From NCBI RefSeq assembly GCF_010093535.1, contig NW_022985162.1:1209213-1273212 (forward strand): DNA of 64,000 nucleotides. Direction: 5' to 3'. The position numbers were made by a program, and so were the translations under genes. Each line of letters opens with the position of its first letter. The stretch's first letter is position 1. The DNA comes from Lindgomyces ingoldianus. Its lineage: Eukaryota; Ascomycota; Dothideomycetes; Pleosporales; Lindgomycetaceae. Below, in pieces: positions 1 to 10,633 of the stretch. The notes below the pieces were generated by a model. That model ran no database searches, was not told the DNA's origin, and worked only from the letters and a program-made list of their open reading frames with translations.

Positions 1-2223
1 TTTTTTGACTCGCAGGTGGGTATCCCTAGTCTCATTCGGGAGGCTAAGGTTGCTTTGTCATCCCTGGGGTGAAAATGGGAGGGCACCAAGGGTCAGGCCA
101 GATGGAGGAGTGCATTGGAATGAATGAGGTATGCCATTCACTCTCCATCCTAGGGCTAACGGCCCAAACTGCTTGACAAGCTCGTGCTACTTGTGCATCC
201 ATAAAGGAGGTAGCGCTATGGTAGAGCTGCTTGGAACAGTGATGTTATGAAGAGGAAAGAAGTGACAATGGGATGGAAAGCTGTAGAGGGGAAGTCTATA
301 AAGATCGTATATCCCCCGCAGGTGCGTGCTCCCAGATATACTTCCTCTTGTCGCCTAACGCAGAACATGGCAGCGTATTTTTAGGACAGAAACTTACATC
401 TTACTAACGCTTTTCTATATTCTAGCAGGAGGTTTAACAGATAATCTCTATCCTAGCTATGTGCCACTTTATGCAGTGACAATCTGTAGATATTCATATT
501 CATAAATCTCCCTCGCATAGGTTACGGCACCCTAGCGTTTGCCATGGAGACTGCTGCACTTTGCCTAATAATGTGTAGATAAGAAAGCAGTGAATGCAGA
601 GCAGCAGGCGGAAAGTCTCTTTGCACGCAGACGGCCCACGTGGCAAAGAATGGCACTAGCGCCCGAAAGTGTGCCCAGCGTTTCCATCGAAGCGTACTAC
701 GGTCCGTAAAAAGTGAACCGCAACAGTCACGTGTTCAGTACGAACGTACTCTGTTAGTGAGCCACACTGTACGTTTAATGACCCCCTAGGAACGGTACGT
801 AGCGCGGATGGTATCACCCTTCTAAGAACTTTGTATAGAGATTCTAGAGGAGTAGAAGGGCTCCAGCGAGTAGTAGGCAGGCAGGGAGTGTTTAGGGGTC
901 CGTCACCAACCATTTTGAATTGCAGATTATCCATCTACGCGCCTTGCTGCTTCGCAGATCTCATATAGTCGATTAGATTCCTCCGTCGTCTATGGCGCGC
1001 AGTATTGTAGACTGCAGAAGTCGGGAGCCTGCTACACCGCGACAGTATACCTTCCGTAGCGAAAGATTTATCGCAGTAGTTCCTAGACAATCGCAATTGT
1101 AACTCCAACCTGAAGTCTTCAATTAAATAGAATAATATAAAACTTCTATATTAGAAACAGGTGCTCCCCTTGGCGTAATTAGGTTTCTAAGTAATGAACA
1201 AGACTACATTGTAAGGCAATTGTACGCCATTCAAGATGTGGTCTTATAGCGCGGATTTAACGCTTCTAGTGAAAAAAGACAAGGTAATCTACCCTATAGT
1301 CTTAGCTGTTTTGACTAAAGTACAGCGTACTTCAATCCAAACTCTACTATCCGTACAGACCATGTGGGCTGTAACAGTTACCATACGTACACCTGACTCT
1401 CATCCTCACAGCCATACGAACGTACACGAAATCTTACCTGTACAGGCCTAAATCATATAGTGTTACGCCTTGTTGAAAGCGCTCTATATACCCAGTCTTT
1501 GGAATTCAACGAACTGTAATACCCTCTCACCTAACGTAGAACATAGTTAGAGTAGAGTTTATCTGTCGACCCACTTGCTAGAATAAGACATAAAGCGGAC
1601 AAAGAGCGGAGAAGGAGTCGAAATGGCGGTAGATGACGAGGCGCTTGTTGGAGAGGTTGTCGGCGAGGGCAATTATACGATTGGGGAGCTTGAACCCGAG
1701 CGTTCTTGAGTCTCGGAAGAGTCCAGACAAGCGACGTATATTCGGGAAGAAGGGGAGTAAACCTGTAGTTCTCGTAGTTTGAGTCTAGGGTTGCTGCGAT
1801 ATTTTTGGTTACTCTAGGTAGACTCTAGAAACCAAAGGGAGCCGCTTTGAAACTTCAGTTCGGGCATGGGTGAGCTCGTGAGCGTTAAATTCGCACCTAA
1901 AGAGCAAATAGACAGGATAAGTATGCATTTATACAAACACTAACCCGACCTGATTCCAAAACTAACACCCAATATCCCGCCATGCGTTAAGAATATGATT
2001 CCGAAGTCCTATTCCATTCACCCTCGTCTGGACAATCAAACCAACGCCATCCGATAAAGTGCAGCTGGGAAAGCGCAATCTATCATATACAAACTCCCTA
2101 AGATATAGTTTTGAGTATACATGCATGGCCAAAACGAGTCTTCACTTTGCGCTCTAAAAGTGAAAAAAAAACCCATTTACTCCCGCAGGGGTAATGATAA
2201 CGACGGGATATTTCACCTTTTTT
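1..2223. other. gene-poor left flank
   Basis: No reading frame here combines length, a start codon and recognisable protein character; the longest frames are under 95 codons and overlap on both strands. A stretch near 350-440 shares short blocks with 19448-19530, so part of the flank may be relic repeat. Confidence 0.5.
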
Positions 2224-4282
2224 CTAATCCACTTTGATGGACCTGTAGATTTTGATGACGAACATCCAGCTTGCAAAGAAGCCAATCGTGCCTGGGCAAA
2301 AGTCGTTAGTGGGCATTCCATACACAAAAGTTCAGCATGCCTGCAACGAGGGTGAGGACCTACCAGTCAATACAAAGAACAACAAACTCAAAAGCAAGCT
2401 GTAACCAAGATACAGCACTCCCGACGTCCAGCTGCCAAAGCTGACATCTTTCACCCAGTACAGTAGGGCGCTTGCAAAGACGTAGAACGCGCTGGCACCT
2501 GCCGTGCAGAAGCTCCTCCACTGCCAATGATAGTTCTCCGCACAGAGCAGGAAATAAATCATCAGCACAGTCACCGCTGCACTCGTCATGATCATGAGGC
2601 CATAGCAGATAAAGAGGAAACCGAACATGTAGTAGACTTTCGAGAACCAGATTGAGTTCATAATGAAGTAGAGCTCGACAAAGATGGCACCGAATGGGAG
2701 TACACCAGCGAGAGCCATGGAGGGTAGCGGGCGAAGATAGCCGCCAGCAGGAGGGATTTGGCGCGGAATCTGGTTCGTGCGGGTTGGGGTGTCAATAACA
2801 GGCTGCTTGAAGCCGACCCAGGATCCCGCGAGGCTGAGGGGCACGCTAATGATGAACCAAATGATGACAAGAATTAGCATAGTCGTGAAGGGGACGGCCC
2901 CGGAAGCGCCTCTGCCCCAAACGAAAAGGTTGAGCAAGAAGAAGGACGCAAAGACAAGGCCGGGGAGAGCGACTGGTGTGTAGAAGAAGCAAAGTTTCCA
3001 CGACTCGCCGTGGAAGAACTTGTACACCCGCGAAGAGACGTACCCGCCGATGAAGCCGAAGATCATGTAGAAGATGATGATAACAGTGGAGAGGGCGCCA
3101 CGGCTGCTTGGAGACAGGAATCCAAGAAGAGCGAATGCTGCATCAAGGTCAGTCAGACGCCAGACTCTGAAGAGGCCGCCACTCACCAATTGTCAAGCCT
3201 GCCATCATGAAGATCTGGGCACCATTGCCAAGCATGATGGAGAGGAACAGGGGGTTCTTTGGAGGTCGAAAGACATCACCATGAACAAGTTTCCATCCAG
3301 AATCCTCCGCAACACCATCCTCGGCGGATCCATTCGCGCCAAAGTCTTCGAGCGCAAACTGGTCAAGGCGGTTGTATCTCGCAATGTCTTTCCTGAGAGT
3401 CTTCACGAGGATGGTGCTGACCATGCCAATCAGAAAGGTTACGATAACCGCGGAGTTCACCAGGGAGAACCAGTGAATTTTTGGGTCGTAGACATGGAGA
3501 TATTTGTCCCAGCGGGTCGCAAATGGAGTAGGAGACTTTATCCAATACACGCTATAGGTATACGTCAAGGTCGTGTCTTCATCTTCAGCTAACACGGCCG
3601 GATTTTCCGCAGAGCCACATTCCGCCCGCCCAACATCGACGAATTTTGAGTCTTTCATAGAATATGGTTCCACGAGCACACCAACAACGCGGTAGTTGTC
3701 CTTGGAAGCCTCATGGTAGTCGATTACGATATTGTAGTGGTTGTTCAACACGGCTGTATTGCCGTCGACCCGACCGAGCGCAAACCCGGGGCTGTAAAAG
3801 GGCTGGTCCGAGTCAGGGTCTTTGAGAAGCTGTGCTGCTGGCAATCCGTCGACTAACCAGTTGAGGTCGTAGCCCTGGTATATTCTGTTGTTCACGAACA
3901 CGGCATCCCGATTCGAGAACGTCTGCTCCCTACATACGGCTTTACAAGTCTCATTCTTGATCATCTTAAGCTGAAACGGGCTCGTCTGTATGCGGTCTCC
4001 GAACAATATGCTCCCTAGGCTTTCCCGAATATACCGGGGTCCCTCTTCTGGAGGGCAAAAGTGAAAAGGCGGATGATAGTAGTCGAAAGAGAATACGGAG
4101 CGTAGCTTAGGGTCGTTCTGGGAGTCGGCAGGCGTCAGGTGGTTGACATATAGCGGCACTGTCTCGCCAGGCTTGTAGGACGTGGGCGCGACACCAGGGA
4201 AGTAGAATGCTGAAGTGGAGGGGGCGAGGGCGAGGAGCAAGGCCAGGACGGCGCCGGAAGAGGGCATGTCAACGGTCCGCAT
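2224..4282 (-). CDS. TM9 superfamily (EMP70/nonaspanin) membrane protein
   Basis: Nonaspanins are nine-span Golgi/endosomal membrane proteins involved in membrane-protein sorting and cell adhesion. Model: exons 4282-3187, 3137-2364 and 2291-2224, giving 645 residues, a usual family length. Intron 1 (49 bp) starts GTGAGT and ends TGCAG; intron 2 (72 bp) starts GTAGGT, has a CTAAC branch and ends CCCAG. An N-terminal signal sequence ends near residue 25 and is followed by a large lumenal region. The last intron-spanning exons encode successive hydrophobic helices with family-typical stretches such as ALLGFLSPSSRGALST. The C-terminus, KIYRSIKVD, carries the KxD/E Golgi-retention (COPI-binding) signal known in this family. 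The start is the first in-frame ATG; the next Met is five codons on and would also leave a signal peptide. Confidence 0.93.
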
Positions 4283-4892
4283 CGTGAAAGGACTGAAGAG
4301 TATGGATGGTGAGAGGGGAGGAATATAATAGCAGAGGGCGCTGTGATGTGGTGAAGTACGTCAGCTCACAAGCTGTCCAGGAGAGAGGCGGGCAGGCAAC
4401 GTACAGATCGCCCTTGGGGGCTTGGATGAGGATACAGGCTGGGCCAGGAGATGAGATGATAGAGGCTGTCGCAGGGACTAGGTGCAACAATGTTTTGCGG
4501 CGGCACGGCTTGTTTCAACAGCGGACGAGGCTGCGGAAGAAATGTTGTTCAGTGAAAGCTGTCCCTAGCTCTCATGGTCTGAATGCGCCTCGTAACCAAG
4601 CCACCGCCAAGCTGATTATGTCATCTCGTGTTTCTCGACCCCGAATCCTTCATCCTTCCGTACCCTCCCAGCAAATCACATGCACGCGTGGTCAATTGCA
4701 TCCAGAGACGTGGGTTTGATTATTCAATCATTGCACCACTGAAGCACCATCGTCCAATCATATTTACATCGTGAGTGATGTTTCCCCGCAGGCATGCACC
4801 CTTCCGCATGCTAAAGAAAACCCTTTGAATGCACTGTTGATATCAAACAAGAACCCGAGAACACCGGCCGAAGAGATGAGCAGAGATATCGT
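4283..4892. other. intergenic, head of the TM9 gene to tail of NCS-1
   Basis: This stretch should hold the promoter and 5' UTR of the TM9-family gene and the 3' UTR of the calcium-sensor gene. Open frames on both strands near 4269-4719 overlap one another and show no protein character. No repeat or RNA gene was seen. Confidence 0.5.
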
Positions 4893-6086
4893 CTAGACCA
4901 GCCCGTCGTAGAGAGACAGGGCCGACACAATCGTCTCGTCGCGCTTGGAGCCCTCCTTGAACTCGGCCATGTCCAGGCTTCCATTCTCGTCCTTGTCCAT
5001 CATCCGGAAGATCTTGCGTACGCGCTTCTCGGGCGTGTCTTCATCCTCGGGAAGCTTTACCATGGATCCAACCTAGGCTGGTCAGCTGATGGCGTCATCG
5101 CCAACGCCTTCTAGACGTACCATTTTGTATATCGCCTCGACGATTGCCAACATCTCCTCATAGCTGATCTTTCCATCGCCGTCGATGTCGTACAGTTGGA
5201 ATGCCCAGTCGAGCTTGTCCTCCATCTTGCCGCGGCTAGTGACGCTGAGAGCGCAGATGAATTCCTTGAAATCGATAGTCCCAGATTTATCCGCATCGAA
5301 AACGTTGAAGACGTAGTCTGCAAAGGAGGAAGGGTCGCCGAACGGGAAGAATTGCTTGTAGATCTTCTGGAATTCCTCTTTGGTGAGCATACCAGACGGG
5401 CAGTCCTTCAAAAAGCCTGGGGAGGGTCAGTGGAAGCTCGTGCGTGTGTGGTTCATATTTCCTACCTTTGTACCATTGCTGCAATTCTTTCTTGTCGAAG
5501 TGAGTGGCTTTCTGCAGATCCGCAAGCTCCTGTTGGGACAGCTTGCTCTGGCTGTCATTAAAAGTCAGAATCAGCTATCCACCTTCCAGAGCAACATAAA
5601 GCACAGGAACCCCGCAAGAATAGTTCCCGCGCACGGTGTCTAAATCTGTCCAACACAATAATCTTCTAAAGTTCGCGGTAACGGTTGTGACCCGAACTTC
5701 CGTTGCGGGGTATAGGTAGATGACGTTCGCGTCCGAAGTTCAACGGAAAGTGATGGTGCGCGAGTATGGCACTATCCAGGTCTCCAAGTGGGATATACGG
5801 GAAGATATCGGTTTCGGTAAAGTCCTGCAACGTGACCGAGGTAGGAATGAACGACTCAGCCGGGACAGGGCCGTGGAGGATCGTGGATAGCCATGTGTAG
5901 CAGAAGCCTGATTCTAGACCATTGAGGCCACGGCAGCCGGGATATGGGTAAATACCTGAATCTTCTCCAGGATATGGCCCGCCGCCGACCGGATGGATGC
6001 CGCTGTCCATGTTGGGATCCACGGCGAGAGAGCGCACGAGTGGCGGTGGTGGTGAGAAAAGTGAAGAGAACTTACGATTTACCCAT
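4893..6086 (-). CDS. NCS1: neuronal calcium sensor 1 (frequenin)
   Basis: NCS-1 is an N-myristoylated EF-hand sensor that binds and activates phosphatidylinositol 4-kinase and supports calcium tolerance and growth. Exons: 6086-6076, 5551-5466, 5416-5121 and 5072-4893, total 190 residues, the exact usual family length. Exon 1 is only 11 nt and encodes the myristoylation start MGK plus part of a Ser; the protein begins MGKSQSKLS. Introns are 524, 49 and 48 bp, with donors GTAAG, GTAGG and GTACG. EF-hands 2 to 4 are intact ([36 protein letters not shown]); EF1 is the degenerate family form around KDCPSG. The 524-bp first intron contains an open frame on the coding strand (6037-5666), which I treat as chance. 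The micro-exon would be missed by naive gene callers. Confidence 0.95.
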
Positions 6087-7014
6087 GGCTCGTGCGTTTG
6101 TTTACCGGCAGCGATAAGCGCGCAGTGTGCGGAACTTTGATGTCTGATGCAGTCGGCGAAAATGCAGAGCGGCGGGGGGCAACAGTGGTGGTGAAGATGC
6201 AGCGCGGTGCGATCGACGGAGGAAGAGTGAAAGTCGAGACAAGGTGTGGCGGAGGGGTTGCGAAGGACTTATGGTGGGGTTGAGAGCTGAGGGCGAGGCG
6301 CAGCAGCCTTTCGCAGAGGAACAGATTACCAGGACGAGTGCAGCGGTTGGCGGCGCGGTCTGCGAGAATGGACAGGCGGATGAGGAAATCTGATGGGCAG
6401 TCTCAGGCAATAGACTGAGGATAGACTATGCGATGAAGAAGGAAGCTGCGGAGCGGTTTCAGGGCTAAAGACATGGCGACAGCTCGGCTGCTTGCGACAA
6501 ATATAGCGGCAGCCTAGCATCCCCGGGCGCATCGAAGCATCATCCCGCTCGTGCCCGCCGGCCCAGTTACGACACTGAGTGGCCGGCCAGGCCTCGCTGT
6601 TCGCCGTCGAACGGGGTGGGGAGGGGCTGCACGCGACGCAAACATTCACTGCATGACCGCCCTCGCTCCGAGCCCAATCCTGAGTGAAGCTGGCCATCCA
6701 CCACCATCCCGCTGGCGCTGGAGAGCTGCAGACACTCTAGCCCTACGCATCTGGGCAATCCTTCAGGCCGTAGGGCATCCACTGGCGTTGCCAACACAAA
6801 CTTTTCAGCTGCCTCGGCCCTGCGCGCACTGGATTCTGGTAATCCTTCCCGTGCCAAGTGCTGCCGATGTCGGTCACGTGCCGCGAAGCTTGCTTTAGAT
6901 TGCCACACCGAACCAGAGCTTGTTTGCAACCTTCTCTGTACTTCACCGCGGGCAGTCTCCGCACCACCTCGAGTTGCTCTCCCCAAAGGCTCTAAAAGAT
7001 ATCACGCCGTAAAC
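6087..7014. promoter_or_regulatory. shared divergent promoter region of NCS-1 and MED4
   Basis: The two flanking genes diverge from this 928-bp GC-rich stretch, so it should hold both promoters and 5' UTRs. Several overlapping open frames exist on both strands (6102-6986), as expected from GC richness, but none resembles a protein. No specific operator was recognised. Confidence 0.45.
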
Positions 7015-8003
7015 ATGGATATTGTTCTGCAGGCGCAGTTCCAGCGTGTGGAAGCTGCATTGAGCACCCTCGTCGACTCCATTGCCTCCTACAACCCGAA
7101 TCTCCAGGCAGCAGTCGACCTTGTCGCAGCCGATGACGAGCTCGGCAAGGGGCTCGAGCAACGTATGTGTAGCTCCTTCCCTCTTCAGTCCTAGCAATTG
7201 CCTAATTTGCTTGTCCGGCAGTCGCACACCACCAAGTCAACCACGCCCGCATCCTCTCCCTGCGCAACGAAGTCGATACCCTCGAAGCCCAGCTCAAGAC
7301 ATCAATATCTACCCTCGCTGACCTCCGCTGTGGGCTCTTGGATACCCCCGCTACCACTGTCCCCGAATCCTCAAAGCCTGTGCCCTTTGGCGAGCTGCTC
7401 CGCTATGCGAGGAATATCTCCCGATATACTGTTCCTCCAACCTACCGTGAGCCAATTCCCAAGGGAGACTCAGACGTGGAGAAAGAAAAGGATAAGGAAG
7501 AGACAGCCTCCGGGAGCGTCCCTTCTAATGGCTTAGGCAGCCCCATAAAAGCAGGCAATCTCGTGCCCACAGACCAGGCAGCTAAAGACACAACCGTAAG
7601 CGGGGAAGAGCACAAACAAGTCACTGCCGAACAAGCCGAATGGCTCACAAGACTTCATGAAAGCGGCGTCCAGTGGGTACCGTGGCCAAGTCACGAAAAG
7701 ATTCGGGCCGGTGGTTTGATGGCCATCCAGCATATGGTAGACCGTGGTCTAGATCCGACGACGCGCCTACTGCCTGCAGAACAAGAAGCTGAGGATAAAA
7801 GGAAACAGGAAGAGGCGGTCCTGGTGAAGAAGCAAGCCGAAGAGAAGCAGAATGCGTATGAGAAGCTCAGGCAGGAAGAAAGCTCCGGTGCTTCAGCTCT
7901 AGCTCCAAGTGCTCCTCGGCCTCCTCAACAGTCACCAGAGGAAAAGCCCAAGACTTTTAATTTCTTGGACGACTTTGATGTCGATGCTGATGAAGAAATC
8001 TAA
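7015..8003 (+). CDS. MED4: Mediator of RNA polymerase II subunit 4
   Basis: Med4 is a middle-module subunit of the nuclear Mediator complex, which links activators to RNA polymerase II. Exons 7015-7162 and 7222-8003 give 309 residues. The 59-bp intron starts GTATGT and ends GGCAG, and the joined codon restores a continuous coiled-coil-prone region ending LRNEVDTLEAQLK. The family signature follows: PFGELLRYARNISRYTVPP, near residue 110. The C-terminal third is Lys/Glu-rich with a predicted coiled coil, and the protein ends in an acidic tail (FLDDFDVDADEEI), usual in fungal Med4. The start is the ATG of MDIVLQAQFQ, which precedes the helical N-terminus without another upstream in-frame Met. 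Confidence 0.92.
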
Positions 8004-8494
8004 ATTTTGTTAGCTTCAGGTGCGTTGCTTGTAATACACGGGCCCTGGTGCATATCGAAGTAGTGCGCATATCAAAATTGAGCCGAAATCGTAGATACGT
8101 CACGACGAATAAAGTCGCGATACCCTAAGATTAACTTTGAACTCTGACAAACGAGAGTTACGTGAGATTTCAATGTCTCTTCATATCCACCATACCAACT
8201 CCCAATTTCTCGCTACGGCGTCTTCCGCCATGCCTCTACCAACGACACTCATTCTCGTCCCCTCTGTCTCCTACTACCCATCCACCTACTCTCCTCGTGA
8301 TTCATCCACCCCTTCACCTCCAATCCATTCCTTACTTTATCCTCTCTCTGCACTACTACCAATGGCAGGTTCTTCCCAACGCCAAACAGGACGAACAATG
8401 CCGACTTCCACCGGAAAGGATTTATCACAATTCTAAACACGAACCAATATATCAGCTCCGAGTACGTGAAGAAGTCAAATGCTCCCACAGGTGC
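8004..8494. other. intergenic between MED4 and the monooxygenase relic
   Basis: The stretch begins with the MED4 3' UTR. A pyrimidine-rich run from about 8200 to 8370 gives overlapping open frames (8137-8584) that are low-complexity Ser/Pro/Thr and overlap the pseudogene; I see no real gene. Confidence 0.4.
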
Positions 8495-10000
8495 TTAAGC
8501 TTTGATGAACCCTGTCATATTAATCCACTTCTTCATCCAGTAAGTACGAGGACAAGCCAGAGGGTCCACGAGATACATCAGTAGGAAGCGGGTATAGATA
8601 CCGATGTGGCAATTGCCGACTGTGCCAATAGCGTCCACATACGTGCAATTGTTACAACAGATCTCAGGGTGTTCAGGCGGGAATACTTGTAGGTACCAAT
8701 TTGGCGGTTCGTACGGCTCTTGAAAGCAGCCATCAGGGAGGAAAGAAAGAGTAGGGCGTTTGTAACCGGTAGCAAGGATCACGATGTCTGCTTCAATGAG
8801 CTTCTCAACCCCGGGCCGTCCCCAGGTTCTCCTTGAGCACGCTTCTTGAACAAGATTCCGGTGCCGGAGGAGTCAAACTCAAGGATGTCGCCACGGAGCC
8901 AGGATTCCTTACCGCTGCGAACGAGGTCAAAAACGTCGTCATTTACCATGGACGTTTCTGTGAAGACGCCCTTCCTACTATTCTTGGGCGGCGAGATGTC
9001 GTAAAGATCGCGGTAGAGAAACAAACAGAGAATATTTTCAGGGATCCACGAGAATACTGTCTTGGAGCCTAGAATATTCATAGGCAACAATATGTCTATA
9101 AGCGGGTTGCGAGGAATAATCCACTTTTCGGAGCGTGAGGACATTCGTATGTTCGGCTTCCTCAGTCACGAAATTCCAGTGCTTCAACGGCGGAGGCACC
9201 GCCACCAATAATCGCAACGTTCTTGCCCTTTGCCGTTTTGCCGTCCAAATGACTGGAATGGTATATCTCCCCCTTGAAGTTCTCCTGTCCTAGAATCGTG
9301 AGTATCTTAGGATCGCCACAGGTACTAATGGCAGCAATGTCACCGTCGAAGCGGCAATTAGAAGGATCGTTAATGATCCAACGACCGTACTGATTGTGGT
9401 AGACTTTCTCAATGCGCGTATTGAAGTGCGTTTTTAATTCTAGACTGTAGCGTTCCCAGAGTTCAGTTATTTATGGCACGATTTGATGGCGGGAGGGGTA
9501 GTCGTTATTCTATTTTACGGGAGGATGGAAGCGGTACATTAGCGAGTGGATTTGGAGACCGGATGTGTTGTTGACTTTCTATATCATTGCATCAGCAATA
9601 GATCGTATACCTGCATCTTTCCAGCTAGCATAGAACATAACAGGGATAATTAAGAAAGAAACTAAACAGATAGACTCCATTCTAGTCTTGTTCAAGTTAA
9701 GTGATAGCATGCTGTATGAATGAGAGTCTTAAGACCTACTCCATATCCTGCCCAGATTTTTTCCAGCCCCGGCTTCGAAGATCCGGCAATCAAGTTATGG
9801 ACTACCCAATGAGAAGCAGCAAATACTCCTGTGAGACCTGCACCGAGAATTGCAATCCTGGGTCGAGAGAGATTAGCGTGCGGAGGTGGGGCGTGGGAGA
9901 CAGCAAGCAATCTAGGACCCATTGCAGAATTTGGTACAGGAAGAAAATTGGATGGGAAATGAGAGTTTGCAGTGTGGATTGAAAACCCATCTGTGCAAGT
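8495..10000 (-). pseudogene. flavin-containing monooxygenase (FMO/BVMO-like), frameshifted
   Basis: Read from high to low coordinates, the minus strand keeps the N-terminal FAD motif RIAILGAGLTGVFAASH (about 9870-9815), then a fragment in another frame (RIFEAGAGKNLGRIW), then LQIHSLMYRFHPPVK near 9550-9500. About 300 bp from 9470 read continuously through to the second dinucleotide-binding motif NVAIIGGGASAVEALEF (about 9210-9165). The frame then breaks twice before SEKWIIPRNPLIDILLP (9130-9080) and once more near 8815, before ILATGYKRP and the C-terminal block ending at 8495. At least four frameshifts plus stops make it nonfunctional. The damage consists of small indels rather than C-to-T storms, so it looks like ordinary decay, not RIP. 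The exact 5' limit is uncertain. Confidence 0.85.
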
Positions 10001-10633
10001 GCTATGGAATATTGTAGCGATTGATGGGCGAGACTTGAGGAGAGGAATTGAAATGGTTTGGTGATCAAAATGGAAGAGCAGCAAGCTATGTAGTATCAGA
10101 CAGAATCTTGGTAGAAGGAGCCTAGGCGTTCGAATATGTGGGTTTGAAGATTACCCATAGTGATGTCATAGTGTTGATAGCTTGACAGTTTGACATGTGA
10201 AAATTGTCGAAGTTGCAGGGGTTAGACCAAGGTCGAAAACTAGGAATTTTTGAGGACCCGGTAGCATGTAATGACCTTCTTGCTCGATGGCCTGCGTTGC
10301 ACTTGCTTTGGGTGCAATACAAGCCATCTCGATCTGAGGTGATCAAAGCTCTGGAGGGCTTCATGAAAGACTGGGGCACGTGCGGCGATCCCAGGCGAAG
10401 TGAGCGCGGGCCTTCAATCGCTAAGGTCCTAAGGTCAAAGCCCAACCTCGCGTCAAAGGCTCACACCAACCTCAACGGCATTCGAACCCCGCGATATATA
10501 CACTAAAGCTAGGATCTTAGAGCAACTTCAGACCCACCAAGGATATCACTAAGGCCCCATACGAAAAGAGATATATCCAGGGTTGCAGCATCGACGGTGT
10601 ATGTCGTAAACGCTGCTTCGCAAACGGGGCGAC
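10001..10633. other. intergenic upstream of the PCI-domain gene
   Basis: This stretch holds the 5' side of the monooxygenase relic and the promoter and 5' UTR of the next gene. Open frames at 10122-10506 lie on opposite strands over the same bases and have no protein character. Confidence 0.4.

Noticed and set aside
5666..6037. 123-codon minus-strand frame as a separate gene
   Set aside because: It lies wholly inside intron 1 of NCS-1 on the same strand, is low-complexity Pro/Gly-rich and has no recognisable domain.
6102..6986. Several overlapping frames on both strands
   Set aside because: GC-rich promoter DNA gives chance frames; none has protein character, and they overlap each other.
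10470..10500. Possible tRNA T-arm (GGGGTTCGAAT on the minus strand)
   Set aside because: The flanking bases do not form the five-pair T stem and no acceptor or anticodon arm could be built.
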